Assembly (NCBI GenBank): GCA_020860565.1
Contig: JAJBUA010000066.1
Coordinates: 1 to 64,000, forward strand
From: Clostridiales bacterium
GTDB taxonomy: Bacteria; Bacillota; Clostridia; Lachnospirales; Lachnospiraceae
Length of the DNA: 64,000 bases
Reading direction: 5' to 3'
Made by a program: the position numbers and the translations under genes. Below, piece after piece: positions 31,904-41,545 of the stretch. Each line of letters starts with the position of its first letter. The first letter of the stretch is position 1. A model generated the notes under the pieces. That model saw only the letters and a list, made by a program, of their open reading frames with translations, was not told the origin of the DNA and made no database searches.

Positions 31904-33349
31904 ATGAAAAGTATGATGAAACGATTCGGAATTCGATTTTTCATGACGGCGGCATTTTTATTTGTGTTGTCTTTCCAGAGCTTTGCGGCTTCCGGAAGAA
32001 TCGCTTTTTCGGATCCGTCCGCACAGGTGGGAGAGGAAGTCAGCGTTACCGTAAAGTTCAGTACGACCGGAGGAGAAGCCCTTGGCAATACAGACATTAT
32101 GCTGTCTTATGATCCGGAGATTCTGGAGTATATCAACGAAACGGAAAACGCGAGCGGTGGAGCCGGCGCGATCCGTGTGTGGAGTGCTCCGACGGGTGCT
32201 TCCGAGGCAACAACAATTCTGCGTTTTCAGGCGTTAAAAGCCGGGACGGCGACGATCTCAGTGACTTCGTGGGAGGCTTATGACAACAATGGCCAGTCTT
32301 TGGAAACTGTGAAAGAGGGATCTTCAGCGGTGACAGTCAGTGCACTGGCGACATCCTCCACGGATGCGACGCTTGCATCCATGACGATCTCACCGGGCAG
32401 CCTGACTCCGTCCTTTACACCGTTAACGGAATCCTATGCTGTGACAGTCGGTCTGGATACGACCCAGCTTACTGTAAGCGCCGTTGCAAATAATGACAAG
32501 GCGACGGTTGCTCTGGAAGGCGGAGATGATCTGCAGGAAGGGGAAAATACGGTAATCTGCCGCGTTACCGCGGAAGACGGTACAACCGTAAAAGAATATA
32601 CGATTACAGTTACGCGGGTGGAAGGCGGAGAGACGGCCGCATCTGAGGAGGGAGAGACCGGTTCTGAGACACCGGAGGTACTGGCTGAGCTTACCGTAAC
32701 CGCGAGAAAGATTCAGATTATTGATTTACCGGAAGGCGTAGAAGTGCCGGCTGGGTTCCGGGAAAGTTCTATTGCAATCGGCGATACCAAGGTTCCTGGA
32801 TGGACTTGGGCGGCAGATGAATCTCCGAGATACTGTGTATTTTATGGCATGAATGATAATGGCGAGCAGAATTTCTACCGGTATGATCTGACAGAAAAGA
32901 CCATTCAGCGTTACTTTGAGGAAGATAATGCGGGTGTTACCTCAGAAGAATATGAAACTCTGGCGGATAATTATAACAGTCTTGTCGGTGATTATCAGAA
33001 AGTGAAGATTCTGATGTTTGTATTTATCGGTATTGCTGTCATTCTGCTGGTGGTGCTTCTGATCAGCAGAAGAGGGGCCGGACGCGGGGAAAACGACCGC
33101 TATCAGAAATATGACCGTGAACCGGCAAAAAGCCCGGAGCGCACCTCAGTGTCACGCAGCGCGGGAGGCAGAAAACTCTCCAAGGAAGAGCGATACATGA
33201 GAGGAGAGGAAGAAGAATACGAGGAAGAAGACGCAGATGTGGACCGGGAGACGCTGGAAGCCTCCCCGGCCGCGACGTCTGCCCAGACAGCTGCCGCTGC
33301 GGAAGACGAGGAAGGCGGGGACGATGATTTTGAGTTCTTCGACCTGTAA
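31904..33349 (+). CDS. Surface-anchored cohesin-like + cadherin-like beta-sandwich protein with TM and acidic tail
   Basis: Signal peptide; cohesin-like GRIAFSDPSAQVGEEVSVTVKF...LSYDPEILEYI; cadherin-like LASMTISPGSLTPSFTPLTESYAVTV; TM ILMFVFIGIAVILLVVLLI. Confidence 0.75.
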   Translation: MKSMMKRFGIRFFMTAAFLFVLSFQSFAASGRIAFSDPSAQVGEEVSVTVKFSTTGGEALGNTDIMLSYDPEILEYINETENASGGAGAIRVWSAPTGASEATTILRFQALKAGTATISVTSWEAYDNNGQSLETVKEGSSAVTVSALATSSTDATLASMTISPGSLTPSFTPLTESYAVTVGLDTTQLTVSAVANNDKATVALEGGDDLQEGENTVICRVTAEDGTTVKEYTITVTRVEGGETAASEEGETGSETPEVLAELTVTARKIQIIDLPEGVEVPAGFRESSIAIGDTKVPGWTWAADESPRYCVFYGMNDNGEQNFYRYDLTEKTIQRYFEEDNAGVTSEEYETLADNYNSLVGDYQKVKILMFVFIGIAVILLVVLLISRRGAGRGENDRYQKYDREPAKSPERTSVSRSAGGRKLSKEERYMRGEEEEYEEEDADVDRETLEASPAATSAQTAAAAEDEEGGDDDFEFFDL

Positions 33350-33372
33350 CCGATGGGCATTATTCTGAAAGG

Positions 33373-33406
33373 AAAAAGCGGCGTATTGACAACGCCGCTT
33401 TTTTTG
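33373..33406 (+). terminator. Rho-independent terminator
   Basis: aaaaagcggcgttattgacaacgccgcttttttt-type hairpin with T tract. Confidence 0.85.
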
Positions 33407-33463
33407 ATATAATGAAACGGGTGTTATAGGCTTTGTAGAACAAAAAGAGAAAATGGTGAGATC

Positions 33464-33874
33464 ATGACTTGGAGAATTGACTTTGAAAGCGACGAGGCGA
33501 TTTACCTCCAGCTGCGTAACCAGATTATTATCGGGATTGCTTCGGATCGCATCCATGAAGGAGATTCCCTTCCTTCGGTACGCCAGCTGGCTGACAATAT
33601 CGGCATTAACATGCATACGGTAAATAAGGCATATTCCGTATTGAGACAGGAAGGCTTTATCAAACTGGACCGGCGCAGGGGCGCTGTGATTTCTCTGGAT
33701 ATTGAGAAAATATGCGCCATTCAGGAGATGCGCAAAGAGATGTATGTGATGCTGGCCCGCTGTATCTGCAAGCAGGTGAGCCGCGAGGAAGTACACGATC
33801 TGGTCGATGAGGTTTATGATTATTATATGACGATACAAGGGACAAAAGGTCATGAATCAGATGCTGGCATCTGA
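33464..33874 (+). CDS. GntR family regulator (YtrA-like short form)
   Basis: IYLQLRNQIIIGIASDRIHEGDSLPSVRQLADNIGINMHTVNKAYSVLRQEGFI. Confidence 0.93.
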   Translation: MTWRIDFESDEAIYLQLRNQIIIGIASDRIHEGDSLPSVRQLADNIGINMHTVNKAYSVLRQEGFIKLDRRRGAVISLDIEKICAIQEMRKEMYVMLARCICKQVSREEVHDLVDEVYDYYMTIQGTKGHESDAGI

Positions 33875-34057
33875 ATTCATGACTTTGGGTCCCGGAAAAC
33901 ATGAGTAAGTAGCCCGATTAGGGCGGATTACGAATGTTTTCCGGATTTCGGGGCGCTGAGCGCCTGTGGCGCTCGTTCAGCGCCGACCGGAGCAGAGCGG
34001 AGACACGAAGTGCGCAGAAATCCGTTGTATCGTGGCGACAAAAGACTTTTTGTCGCC
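33839..34057. other. Cluster of four hairpins between the GntR gene and mcsA
   Basis: 33839-33893 (gggac..gtccc), 33892-33944 (ccggaaaacat..atgttttccgg), 33952-33984 (ggcgctga..tcagcgcc with inner gcgcc..ggcgc), 34034-34057 (ggcgacaaaa..tttttgtcgcc). Confidence 0.7.
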
Positions 34058-34115
34058 TACATTATTCAACGGAAAATGCACAGAATAAAGGACAGTAAGA
34101 TTTTGGAGGACAGGT

Positions 34116-34685
34116 ATGCTTTGTGAGCGATGCAAAATCAGAGAAGCAAATATTCAGTATACTGAGGTGGTCGGCGGAGTAAAGACGGAACATCACTTCT
34201 GCGCCCAGTGCGCGAAAGAACTGGATTTTGGTCCGTATTCCGCGATCTTTGACACGGATTTCCCTCTTGGTAAGCTCTTATCAGGGCTTCTGGGAGTGAT
34301 GGGTTCCGATGAGCAGGAGGAGCAGGAAACGCCTCAGATCATCTGCCCGACCTGTAAGACGAGTTATGAGGAATTTATCAAAGACAGCCGTTTCGGATGT
34401 CCGGACTGCTATGGAGTCTTTGACCTGTTAATTACGGAAAATATCAAACAGCTTCAGGGCAGTGATACTCATAAGGGAAAGCGTCCGCATGGATTGCAGA
34501 AGATCAAACCGGTACCGGTCGTTGTTTCCGCGCAGGGTGGGGAGAATCCGTCCGGCACGGATGCGGATCAGATCCAGAGCTTTGAGCGGAGATTAAAGGA
34601 AGCGTTGAGGCTTGAGGATTATGAGACGGCCGCCCACTGCCGGGATGAAATCCGAAGACTGAGAGAAGGAAGTGCGTCAGAATGA
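34116..34685 (+). CDS. mcsA: McsA-like protein, UvrB/UvrC motif, zinc CxxC pairs
   Basis: MLCERCKIREANIQYTEV..., ICPTCKTSYEEFIKDSRFGCPDCY, ALRLEDYETAAHCRDEIR. Confidence 0.9.
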   Translation: MLCERCKIREANIQYTEVVGGVKTEHHFCAQCAKELDFGPYSAIFDTDFPLGKLLSGLLGVMGSDEQEEQETPQIICPTCKTSYEEFIKDSRFGCPDCYGVFDLLITENIKQLQGSDTHKGKRPHGLQKIKPVPVVVSAQGGENPSGTDADQIQSFERRLKEALRLEDYETAAHCRDEIRRLREGSASE

Positions 34686-35716
34686 AATGGTACGAATATG
34701 CAGACTCAGATCGTCCCGGAGTGATTTCCAGCAGAGTGCGTCTGGTGCGAAATCTGGATCACTGTGTTTTCCCGGCGAAGCTTTCTGCGAAGGAAAATGA
34801 AGAGATGATACGCCGTCTGGAGTATGGACTGCAGGACATCGGTTCTGTAGACGGCAGAAATTATCAGTTTTCGATGCTTCAGGATATGAGTGACCTGGAA
34901 CGGAAGTCTCTGAGAGAACGTCATGTATTTAATTCAACCATTGCATCACGCAAGACGCCGGTAGGTTTGATCCTGAGCGATACAGAGGACTGCGGCATCA
35001 TATTGGGCGGAACGGATCATATCCGGATCCAGCTTCTCTCGTCGGGACTTTGCCTGGAGAAGCTATGGGCAGACTGCGATAAAATGGATGATTATATCGG
35101 AGAACGGTTTCCCTATGCGTTTGATGAAAAATACGGATATCTGACGTCTTTCCCGACCAATGTAGGAACAGGCCTGCGTGCGTCAGTGACGATTCATCTG
35201 CCGAATCTGTCCAAGGGGAAGAAATTCAGCGGCCTGACTGCGGAGATGGGACGTTTTGGAGCAAAGGTCCGGGGCATTTACGGAGAGGGAAATGAAAATT
35301 ATGGCTCTCTTTATGAAGTGTCGAATCAGAAGACACTCGGGCTGACGGAAAAGGAAATTCTGGATCTGGTCAATCGTCTGGCCCTGCAGCTGTTGTCACA
35401 GGAAAATCAGGTGCGGAAGCTGGCACTGGAAAAGCATCGGTTAGAATGTGAGGATGAGGCGTACAAATCTTACGGCGTGCTGAAATACGCGCGCAGACTT
35501 TCTTCCAGGGATGCGATGGTCTTCTTGTCACAGCTGATGCAGGGAATCCATGATAATATTCTTGTGATGGAGGAGCCCTGTCCGGTGTACCGCCTGATGC
35601 TGGGGATCCAGCCGGCAAACCTTCAGAAGGATTCCAGTCGTCCGCTCAGCAAGGAAGAACTGGATGTCGAACGTGCGGCTTATATCCGCGCGGCGCTTCC
35701 GGATCTGAAACAATAA
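34682..35716 (+). CDS. mcsB: Protein arginine kinase McsB
   Basis: VISSRVRLVRNLDHCVFP, ATP:guanido phosphotransferase signature region SFPTNVGTGLRASV. Confidence 0.94.
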   Translation: MKWYEYADSDRPGVISSRVRLVRNLDHCVFPAKLSAKENEEMIRRLEYGLQDIGSVDGRNYQFSMLQDMSDLERKSLRERHVFNSTIASRKTPVGLILSDTEDCGIILGGTDHIRIQLLSSGLCLEKLWADCDKMDDYIGERFPYAFDEKYGYLTSFPTNVGTGLRASVTIHLPNLSKGKKFSGLTAEMGRFGAKVRGIYGEGNENYGSLYEVSNQKTLGLTEKEILDLVNRLALQLLSQENQVRKLALEKHRLECEDEAYKSYGVLKYARRLSSRDAMVFLSQLMQGIHDNILVMEEPCPVYRLMLGIQPANLQKDSSRPLSKEELDVERAAYIRAALPDLKQ

Positions 35717-35734
35717 AAGGAGGATATCAGACCG

Positions 35735-38206
35735 ATGGTCGATCGATTTACCGAACAGGCCCGTGAGGCAATCCAGCTGGCAGTAGAGGCCGCCGGAGAA
35801 CTCGGGCATAATTATGTAGGGACAGAACATCTTCTATTGGGATTACTGCGGCAGGAGAGCGGCGTGGCCGCGCGAGTGCTGGATAATAATGGCGTTACCG
35901 CAGACCGGGTTCAGGATCTGGTCAGTCAGCTGATTTCGCCCAATCAGACAGTTCGGACAGACGGTCCGACTACTTATACGCCGAGCGCAGCCCGTGTGCT
36001 GGATAACAGCTACCGCGAGGCAGTGCGTTTTAAGGCGCCATTGATTGGCACGGAGCATCTGCTGATTTCGATGATCCGGGATAATGACTGTGTGGCGTCA
36101 CGATTGTTAAATACCCTGGGAATCAGTATTCAGAAGCTGTATGTAGAGCTTCTGGCTGCCATGGGTGAGGATGCGCCGAAAAACAGAGAGGATTTTCAGC
36201 CGTCCCGCGGAGCTAAGAAAACATCGACGCCGACACTTGACAATTACAGCCGTGATCTGACAGCGATGGCGCGGGAAGACCGACTGGATCCGGTGATCGG
36301 GAGAGAGTCTGAGATCCAGCGTGTGATCCAGATTTTAAGCCGTCGAACCAAAAATAATCCCTGCCTGATCGGGGAGACGGGAGTCGGTAAAACAGCAGTT
36401 GTCGAGGGGCTCGCCCAGCTGATTGCATCGGGCGAGGTGCCTGAGATCATTGCAGGCAAGCGGGTGATGACGCTGGATTTATCTGCGATGGTTGCCGGTT
36501 CCAAGTATCGTGGTGAATTTGAGGAGAGGATCAAACGGGTTCTTGCAGAAGTAAAAGAAGATGGTGAAGTCCTGCTTTTTATCGACGAGATCCATACAAT
36601 TATCGGCGCCGGCGGAGCAGAGGGTGCGCTGGACGCGTCCAATATCCTGAAACCGTCGCTGGCGCGCGGTGAGATTCAGCTGATCGGCGCTACGACCATT
36701 GACGAATACCGCAAATATATTGAAAAGGACGCGGCGCTGGAACGCCGGTTCCAGTCCGTAATGGTGGAGGAACCGAACGAGGAACATTCCATCAGTATTT
36801 TAAAGGGCCTTCGCCCCAAATATGAGTCTCACCATAAAGTGACAATTACCGATGAAGCGCTGGAGGCGGCAGTCCATCTGTCTGCCCGTTATATCAACGA
36901 CCGTTTTTTACCGGATAAGGCGATTGATCTGGTTGATGAGGCCGCTTCCAAGGTTCGTCTGACGACTTATGTAGAGCCGACGGAGATCCGGGATCTGGAA
37001 GAGGAGATTGCTGATCTGGAAAAGAGCAAGGAGAACGCAATCCGGGAAGAGGAATACGAAAAAGCCGGCGAGATCAAGAAAGAACAGCAGGAACGGCGCG
37101 GGAGGATTACTCAGATCCGTGAAAACTGGCAGAAGGAGAAAAATTCCCGCAGGCTGGTTGTCGGTGAGAGTGAGATTGCAGACGTGGTGTCCGCGTGGAC
37201 GCGGATCCCGGTGCGCAAGCTGGAGGAAGAGGAGTCGGAACGCCTGAAACGGCTGGAGCAGATTCTGCATGAGCGTGTGGTAGGGCAGGATGAGGCAGTT
37301 ACAGCAGTCTCCCGCGCCATCCGCCGTGGACGGGTTGGCCTCAAGGATCCGAAACGTCCGGTAGGCTCGTTTTTATTTCTGGGACCTACCGGTGTTGGCA
37401 AAACAGAGCTCTGCAAAGCGCTTGCGGAGGCGATGTTCGGGACGGAGAGCGCCCTGATCCGTGTCGACATGTCAGAATACATGGAAAAGCACAGCGTATC
37501 GAAAATGATCGGCTCACCGCCCGGTTATGTTGGTTATGAGGAGGGCGGACAGCTGAGTGAAAAGGTGCGCCGCAATCCTTACTCTGTGATCCTGTTTGAT
37601 GAAATCGAGAAGGCGCATCCGGATGTTTTCAATATCCTGCTGCAGGTTCTCGACGACGGTCATATCACGGATGCACAGGGACGAAAGATCGATTTTAAGA
37701 ATACGATTCTCATCATGACCTCCAATGCCGGAGCGGAAAATATCATTTCGCCGAAGCGTCTTGGATTTGCGTCTCAGGATGATGAAAAAGAGCGTTACCG
37801 CTTTATGAAGGATCGTGTGATGGAGGAAACCAGACGAATCTTTAAACCGGAATTTCTGAACCGGATCGATGAAATCATGGTTTTCCATCCGCTGAATCAG
37901 GATCACATGAAGCAGATCGTTGAGATTATGCTGAACAGTATCATCAAGCGTACAATGCGCCAGATGGATATGAAGCTGGACGTAGAAGACGCGGCGAAGG
38001 AATTCCTTGTGACGAAGGGATATGATGAGAAATATGGGGCCAGACCGCTCAGACGGGCAATCCAGAATTATCTGGAAGACGGTTTGGCGGAGGCACTGCT
38101 GGATGGAAAAGTGAAGGCGGGAGATGAGGTTTGTGTGACACGGGCAGAAGATGGGCTGGCGTTCTCCAGACCGGAGAACGTGCCTGTCATGGCAGAAACA
38201 AAATAA
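35735..38206 (+). CDS. clpC: ATP-dependent Clp protease ATP-binding subunit ClpC
   Basis: Clp_N repeats, two Walker A ([30 protein letters not shown]), UVR-type middle region. Confidence 0.96.
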   Translation: MVDRFTEQAREAIQLAVEAAGELGHNYVGTEHLLLGLLRQESGVAARVLDNNGVTADRVQDLVSQLISPNQTVRTDGPTTYTPSAARVLDNSYREAVRFKAPLIGTEHLLISMIRDNDCVASRLLNTLGISIQKLYVELLAAMGEDAPKNREDFQPSRGAKKTSTPTLDNYSRDLTAMAREDRLDPVIGRESEIQRVIQILSRRTKNNPCLIGETGVGKTAVVEGLAQLIASGEVPEIIAGKRVMTLDLSAMVAGSKYRGEFEERIKRVLAEVKEDGEVLLFIDEIHTIIGAGGAEGALDASNILKPSLARGEIQLIGATTIDEYRKYIEKDAALERRFQSVMVEEPNEEHSISILKGLRPKYESHHKVTITDEALEAAVHLSARYINDRFLPDKAIDLVDEAASKVRLTTYVEPTEIRDLEEEIADLEKSKENAIREEEYEKAGEIKKEQQERRGRITQIRENWQKEKNSRRLVVGESEIADVVSAWTRIPVRKLEEEESERLKRLEQILHERVVGQDEAVTAVSRAIRRGRVGLKDPKRPVGSFLFLGPTGVGKTELCKALAEAMFGTESALIRVDMSEYMEKHSVSKMIGSPPGYVGYEEGGQLSEKVRRNPYSVILFDEIEKAHPDVFNILLQVLDDGHITDAQGRKIDFKNTILIMTSNAGAENIISPKRLGFASQDDEKERYRFMKDRVMEETRRIFKPEFLNRIDEIMVFHPLNQDHMKQIVEIMLNSIIKRTMRQMDMKLDVEDAAKEFLVTKGYDEKYGARPLRRAIQNYLEDGLAEALLDGKVKAGDEVCVTRAEDGLAFSRPENVPVMAETK

Positions 38207-38280
38207 GCCGGATAAAATGTCTGGTCATTTGAGTCAGAATCGTGTATAATCAGACTGCGCAGCAAATGAAAATGCAGACG

Positions 38281-38320
38281 GTCCGTCCCTGAGGGGGAAG
38301 ATATATGCCTTCTCAGGGAT
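38281..38320 (-). repeat. Palindromic repeat family 1, copy D (shortened, minus orientation)
   Basis: gtccgtccctgagggggaagatatatgccttctcaggga; contains revcomp of the right end cagggacggac. Confidence 0.6.
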
Positions 38321-38374
38321 ACGGGAAAGGTTTGCATTTGCAGACATGAATCCGATTACAGGAGGTTAATAAAA

Positions 38375-38788
38375 ATGGCAGTAGTAGAGAGTTTGATCCG
38401 GACTGAGACAGACGGGAGTCTGAGCTTCGGCAATTATAAGCTGGCTCAAAAATCCAAGATTCAGGATTTTGAACACCGGGGCGATTATTATAAGATTAAA
38501 ACCTATGACGAGATTACGAAACTGGAGCGCAACGGAGCCTTTGTCTATGAGTCGGTGCCAGGAACTGCGGTTTCGGAGTTTACGGTGACCAATAATGGAG
38601 TCGATTTCGGTGTAGAGGGTGCGAAAGACGCCCAGATCACGCTGCAGCTGGAAGATGATACGGAATATGAAGTCTATGTGGACGGGATCGGAATCGGTTC
38701 TATGAGAACGAACCGCAGCGGTAAGCTGATCATCAGCGTAGAACTGTCTGAGGGTCATGAATCTATGGTGAAGATTGTCAGACGTTAA
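38375..38788 (+). CDS. Hypothetical protein (endosialidase-like annotation possible)
   Basis: MAVVESLIRTETDGSLSFGNYKLAQKSKI; RBS aggagg; between clpC and radA. Confidence 0.7.
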   Translation: MAVVESLIRTETDGSLSFGNYKLAQKSKIQDFEHRGDYYKIKTYDEITKLERNGAFVYESVPGTAVSEFTVTNNGVDFGVEGAKDAQITLQLEDDTEYEVYVDGIGIGSMRTNRSGKLIISVELSEGHESMVKIVRR

Positions 38789-38804
38789 AAAGGACAGTAC
38801 ATAA

Positions 38805-40175
38805 ATGGCAAAGGGTAAAATCACCGCTTTTTTCTGTAAGGAATGTGGATATGAATCTGCCAAATGGATGGGACAGTGTCCGGCGTGCAGACAATGGAAT
38901 ACGATGGTGGAGAAACCGGTTGCCGGAAAGGAGCCGTCGGGAAGAAAAACCGGCGGCTTTGGACTTTCTGCAGCGCCCAGACCCATGAAACTGTCAGAAG
39001 TGTCTCTTGATGATGAGAAACGTGCGGGAACCGGTTTTACGGAGCTGGACCGGGTGCTTGGAGGCGGCCTGGTAGCGGGTTCTCTGATCCTTGTGGGAGG
39101 CGATCCCGGTATCGGCAAATCGACACTTCTGCTGCAGGTGTGCCGGAATCTGGCAGAAGAGAATCATAAAGTTCTCTATATTTCAGGAGAGGAATCCCTA
39201 AAGCAGATCAAGATCCGGGCAAACCGGATCGGTATGGCAGGAGGAGATCTGTCATTCTTGTGCGAAACCAGCCTTGACCGGATCGAAGAGGTGATCCGTC
39301 AGGAAAAGCCGGAGATCGCGATCATAGATTCCATTCAGACCATGTACCGTGAAGATGTAGCCTCGGCACCGGGAAGCGTCGGACAGGTGCGGGAATCCAC
39401 CAATGTCCTGCTGCAGATTGCGAAGGGATGCGGTATTACCGTTTTTATAGTGGGACATGTGACAAAAGAAGGGGTTGTGGCCGGCCCGAGAGTTCTGGAA
39501 CACATGGTAGATACGGTCCTTTATTTTGAAGGAGACCGCAATGACAACTACCGGATTCTGAGAAGTGTAAAAAACCGTTTTGGTTCCACCAATGAGATCG
39601 GTGTTTTTGAGATGAGAGAACAGGGACTGGTACAGGTAGAAAATCCATCGGAATACCTGCTCAGCGGGCGCCCTGAGGAAGCATCCGGAGCAGTGGTAGC
39701 CTGTTCCCTGGAGGGCACACGGCCGATTTTGCTGGAGGTACAGGCGCTGGTGACCCAGTCAAATTTCGGTATGCCGAGACGGACAGCAGCCGGTACCGAT
39801 TATAACCGTGTCAATCTGCTGATGGCAGTGATGGAAAAACGCTGTCGCCTGGAAATGTCCCGCTATGACGCATACGTGAATATCACAGGCGGAATCAAGA
39901 TGAACGAACCGGCACTGGATCTGGCAATTATCATGGCGCTGGTTTCAAGCCTGAAAGACAGGCCCGTGAATCCCAAATGCATGATCTTCGGCGAAGTCGG
40001 ATTATCCGGAGAAGTGCGCGCAGTTTCCATGGCAGAGCAGAGAGTAAACGAGGCAGTTAAAATGGGCTTTGAATACTGCATTCTGCCCAAAGTCTGCCTG
40101 AGTAAGTGTAAAAATGTGAATGGGATTGTCTTGTATGGAGTGAGTAACGTAAAAGAAGCGATTGGTTTGTTATGA
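38805..40175 (+). CDS. radA: DNA repair protein RadA
   Basis: Zn finger FFCKECGYESAKWMGQCPAC; Walker A GGDPGIGKSTLLLQV; KNRFGSTNEIGVFEM. Confidence 0.96.
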   Translation: MAKGKITAFFCKECGYESAKWMGQCPACRQWNTMVEKPVAGKEPSGRKTGGFGLSAAPRPMKLSEVSLDDEKRAGTGFTELDRVLGGGLVAGSLILVGGDPGIGKSTLLLQVCRNLAEENHKVLYISGEESLKQIKIRANRIGMAGGDLSFLCETSLDRIEEVIRQEKPEIAIIDSIQTMYREDVASAPGSVGQVRESTNVLLQIAKGCGITVFIVGHVTKEGVVAGPRVLEHMVDTVLYFEGDRNDNYRILRSVKNRFGSTNEIGVFEMREQGLVQVENPSEYLLSGRPEEASGAVVACSLEGTRPILLEVQALVTQSNFGMPRRTAAGTDYNRVNLLMAVMEKRCRLEMSRYDAYVNITGGIKMNEPALDLAIIMALVSSLKDRPVNPKCMIFGEVGLSGEVRAVSMAEQRVNEAVKMGFEYCILPKVCLSKCKNVNGIVLYGVSNVKEAIGLL

Positions 40176-40210
40176 GAACGATGAATTTAGATATGTGATA
40201 AGTGTCAGTA

Positions 40211-40272
40211 TAGTAGTCCCTGAAAGGGAAACATATCCGCAGAGGACCGTTTGCACTTTCAGGGACGGACAA
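40211..40272 (+). repeat. Palindromic repeat family 1, copy C
   Basis: gtccctgaaag (40216-40226) / ctttcagggac (40256-40266); shares atatccgcagagga with copy A and terminal acggac. Confidence 0.75.
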
Positions 40273-40300
40273 ATGACAATTACCAACAACTATTTCAAAC

Positions 40301-41374
40301 TCACAGGATCGACGCAATCACATCTTTCACCGTCGTGATCCGCGTCAGATACTGCGCATTGTCGCCGCAGAAGACGAGCCCGTTATCAACATCTCCCTGT
40401 ACCGCGCGGATCAGAGCCTGCGTGATACAGTAGGGAGCCGTAGACGGATTACACTGCTCCAGACAGCGGAAGCAGCGGGAGATCGAATCCTTCCCCTGGC
40501 TGATCCGTTCGAGAAAACGATTGTGGATGGCACGTCCCGGCATACCCACCGGACTTTTGATGATCTCGATATCATCCTTAGAGGCATGGATATAAGCTTC
40601 CTTGAATTCCTGGCTGGCATCACATTCCTCAGTCGTAACAAAAGGAGTCGCGACCTGTACGCCGTCCGCGCCAAGAGAAAAGGCATGGTCAGCCTGCGTG
40701 CGGTTCATAATACCGCCGGCGACAATGACCGGGATTTTGGTCAGGTACTTATTAGCATACCGGCGGACACAGTCAATGATCTTTTTGATTTCAAGATCAT
40801 AATTTTTTTCATAATCGTCGTCATTCAGATGCGAGAGTTGTTCCGGAGAAAAGCCGAGATGCCCGCCTGCGTGGGCTCCTTCGATGACGACAAAGTCAGC
40901 GGTACGCTTATAATTGCGGTCCCAGCGCTTGAGGATGATATTGGCAGCCTTTTCGGAAGAAACGATCGGTGCGATCTTGGTGTCATATCCCTCCACATAG
41001 GCGGGCATATCGACAGGAAGACCGGCGCCGGAGATAATCACATCCGCTCCGGCTTCTGCGGCAGTACGGATATATTCGGGATAATCCTTTGTGGCAACCA
41101 TGATATTATAACCGATCAGACCCTGGGAATCAGGTCCTGCGATTTCACGGGCTTTTTTCAGTTCATCTGTCATGGCGCGGAGATTGGCGGCCTTCGAATC
41201 CGTCATAAAATCCGGTTCACGAAAGCCGATCTGAGCGGTAGAGATAATTCCGATTCCGCCTTCCTTTGCGACTGCGCCCGCGAGCTTTGACAGGCTGACG
41301 CCGACTCCCATGCCGCCCTGAATGAGCGGCAGTTTTGCGCATTTATTTCCAATTTGAAGTACGCGTTCAATCAT
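40301..41374 (-). CDS. Nitronate monooxygenase / FabK-like flavin oxidoreductase
   Basis: PLIQGGMGVGVSLSKLAGAVAKEGGIGIISTAQIG; VIEGAHAGGHLG; IPVIVAGGI; ATG at 41374 after ggaggc RBS. Confidence 0.9.
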   Translation of the reverse strand: MIERVLQIGNKCAKLPLIQGGMGVGVSLSKLAGAVAKEGGIGIISTAQIGFREPDFMTDSKAANLRAMTDELKKAREIAGPDSQGLIGYNIMVATKDYPEYIRTAAEAGADVIISGAGLPVDMPAYVEGYDTKIAPIVSSEKAANIILKRWDRNYKRTADFVVIEGAHAGGHLGFSPEQLSHLNDDDYEKNYDLEIKKIIDCVRRYANKYLTKIPVIVAGGIMNRTQADHAFSLGADGVQVATPFVTTEECDASQEFKEAYIHASKDDIEIIKSPVGMPGRAIHNRFLERISQGKDSISRCFRCLEQCNPSTAPYCITQALIRAVQGDVDNGLVFCGDNAQYLTRITTVKDVIASIL

Positions 41375-41411
41375 TACGAAGCCTCCATTAATAACCATAT
41401 CAGTTAAATGT

Positions 41412-41424
41412 TTTGAATTTCAAA
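41412..41424. promoter_or_regulatory. Palindrome tttgaatttcaaa in the promoter region of the FabK-like gene
   Basis: 6+1+6 perfect palindrome; resembles FabT-type fatty-acid operators; TTGACA-like -35 on the minus strand further upstream. Confidence 0.45.
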
Positions 41425-41545
41425 CTATTTATATCACAGATAGAGTGCAGTGTCAATACAAATAGTTTTAAAAACCAGATAAAACGGAAATAAATACAAG
41501 ATCAGAAGCAGGAAAATTACAACAGGAAAAGAGGAAGCGATTACG

